64,000 nt of DNA from JAKAWQ01 sp035509315 (GTDB taxonomy: Bacteria; Pseudomonadota; Alphaproteobacteria; Acetobacterales; Acetobacteraceae): the NCBI GenBank assembly GCA_035509315.1, contig DATJLS010000031.1:1-64000 (forward strand), in the 5' to 3' direction. The notes under the pieces are model-generated. The model had not been told where the DNA came from. It searched no databases and worked only from the letters and a program-made list of their open reading frames with translations. This document shows positions 63,551-64,000 of this stretch, piece by piece. Position 1 is the first letter of the stretch, and each line of letters begins with the position of its first letter. The position numbers and the translations under genes are program-made.

Positions 63551-64000
63551 AAAGCTTGGACTGGTAGCGCGCACCGCTATCGGCCAGGACGGTGACGACG
63601 GTATGCCCGGGGCCGAGGGCGCGCGCCACGTGGATCGCCGCCGCGACATTGATCCCCGAGGAGCCACCGATCGAAAGCCCCTCGTGGATCAGAAGGCTGA
63701 AGACCTGCTCGAGCGCCTCCGCATCCGGGATGCGCACCGCGTCGTCGATCGGCGCGCCTTCGAGGTTCGCCGGCACGCGCGACTGGCCGATCCCCTCGGT
63801 GATCGAGCTTCCCGAGATCGAGAGATCGTTCGACTTCACCCAGCCATAGAGCCCGCTGCCCTCGCAGTCGGCGAGAACGATGCGCACGGATGGCTCGTTC
63901 TCCTTGAGCGCGAGGCCGACACCGGCGAGCGTGCCGCCGGTGCCGCAGGCGGCGGTGAAGGCGTCGATCCTGCCGTTCGTCTGCGTCCAGATCTCGCGCC
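63495..64000 (-). CDS. Cysteine synthase family (5' end beyond window)
   Basis: Only the last ~168 residues are in the window. Fold II PLP enzyme of the CysK/CysM/CBS group: AACGTGGTLAGVG (phosphate-binding loop), LADCEGSGLYGW, EGIGQSRVPANL, IHEGLSIGGSSGINVAAAIHVARALGPGHTVVTVLADSGARY. The EGIG and GGSSG strings match cysteine synthase rather than cystathionine beta-synthase. It would make cysteine from O-acetylserine and sulfide. Confidence 0.88.
   Translation of the reverse strand, partial: REIWTQTNGRIDAFTAACGTGGTLAGVGLALKENEPSVRIVLADCEGSGLYGWVKSNDLSISGSSITEGIGQSRVPANLEGAPIDDAVRIPDAEALEQVFSLLIHEGLSIGGSSGINVAAAIHVARALGPGHTVVTVLADSGARYQSKLFNPEFLREKNLPVPSWLA

Overview
The window is GC-rich DNA from an alphaproteobacterium. 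The order pcm - tolC-like - popZ - valS, the PopZ (DUF2497) polar organiser and many Tat-type leaders point to Rhodospirillales, probably Acetobacteraceae. That placement is an inference from gene content and was not tested.

Layout. 1-8.8 kb is a compact phage-tail module: GTA-type large terminase, tape measure fused to a lytic transglycosylase, gpD-like hub, gpV-like spike and several small proteins. No portal or capsid gene is visible. It ends at a double hairpin, a small convergent gene and a tRNA-Ser(GGA). 9.8-31.4 kb is mainly metabolic: an amylo-1,6-glucosidase, a CoA-binding/MetY fusion, a sugar ABC transporter of the ribose type, an amidase with a five-gene branched-chain/amide-type ABC transporter, a split chromate transporter, a decayed LysE exporter, a DinB-like protein, a sugar-acid dehydratase and rplM-rpsI. 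31.4-39.4 kb is gene-poor accessory DNA between rpsI and tRNA-Cys: tRNA-Val, a few small exported proteins, a deazaflavin-type reductase, decayed ORFs and repeats. 39.4-47.5 kb is core: pcm, tolC-like, popZ, valS, ilvD. 47.6-55.4 kb holds a large cyclase/AAA/TPR regulator with a damaged cyclase site, next to an unusual set: FAD desaturase-like protein, acetoacetate-decarboxylase-like protein, phasin/PhaE-like protein and a divergent polyprenyl synthase. 55.8-64 kb carries exported proteins, a DsbA/FrnE protein, a peptide-binding protein, mtnA, a DUF2272 lipoprotein, a rhodanese, a beta-propeller protein, a fatty-acid hydroxylase and the 3' part of a cysteine-synthase gene.

Several dispersed elements are visible: a ~260-bp miniature inverted-repeat element in two copies (one between the chromate transporter genes), a 111-bp TA-flanked element whose end supplies the stop codon of the tolC-like gene, a ~40-50-bp intergenic repeat in four copies, and five 14-bp tandem units upstream of the amide transporter operon.

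The best candidate for an undescribed system is the prenyl synthase / FAD oxidoreductase / ADC-like / phasin-like cluster at 51.2-55.4 kb, possibly connected to the neighbouring cyclase-ATPase regulator. The capsid-less terminase-tail module is second. Both are hypotheses from gene content and residues seen here.
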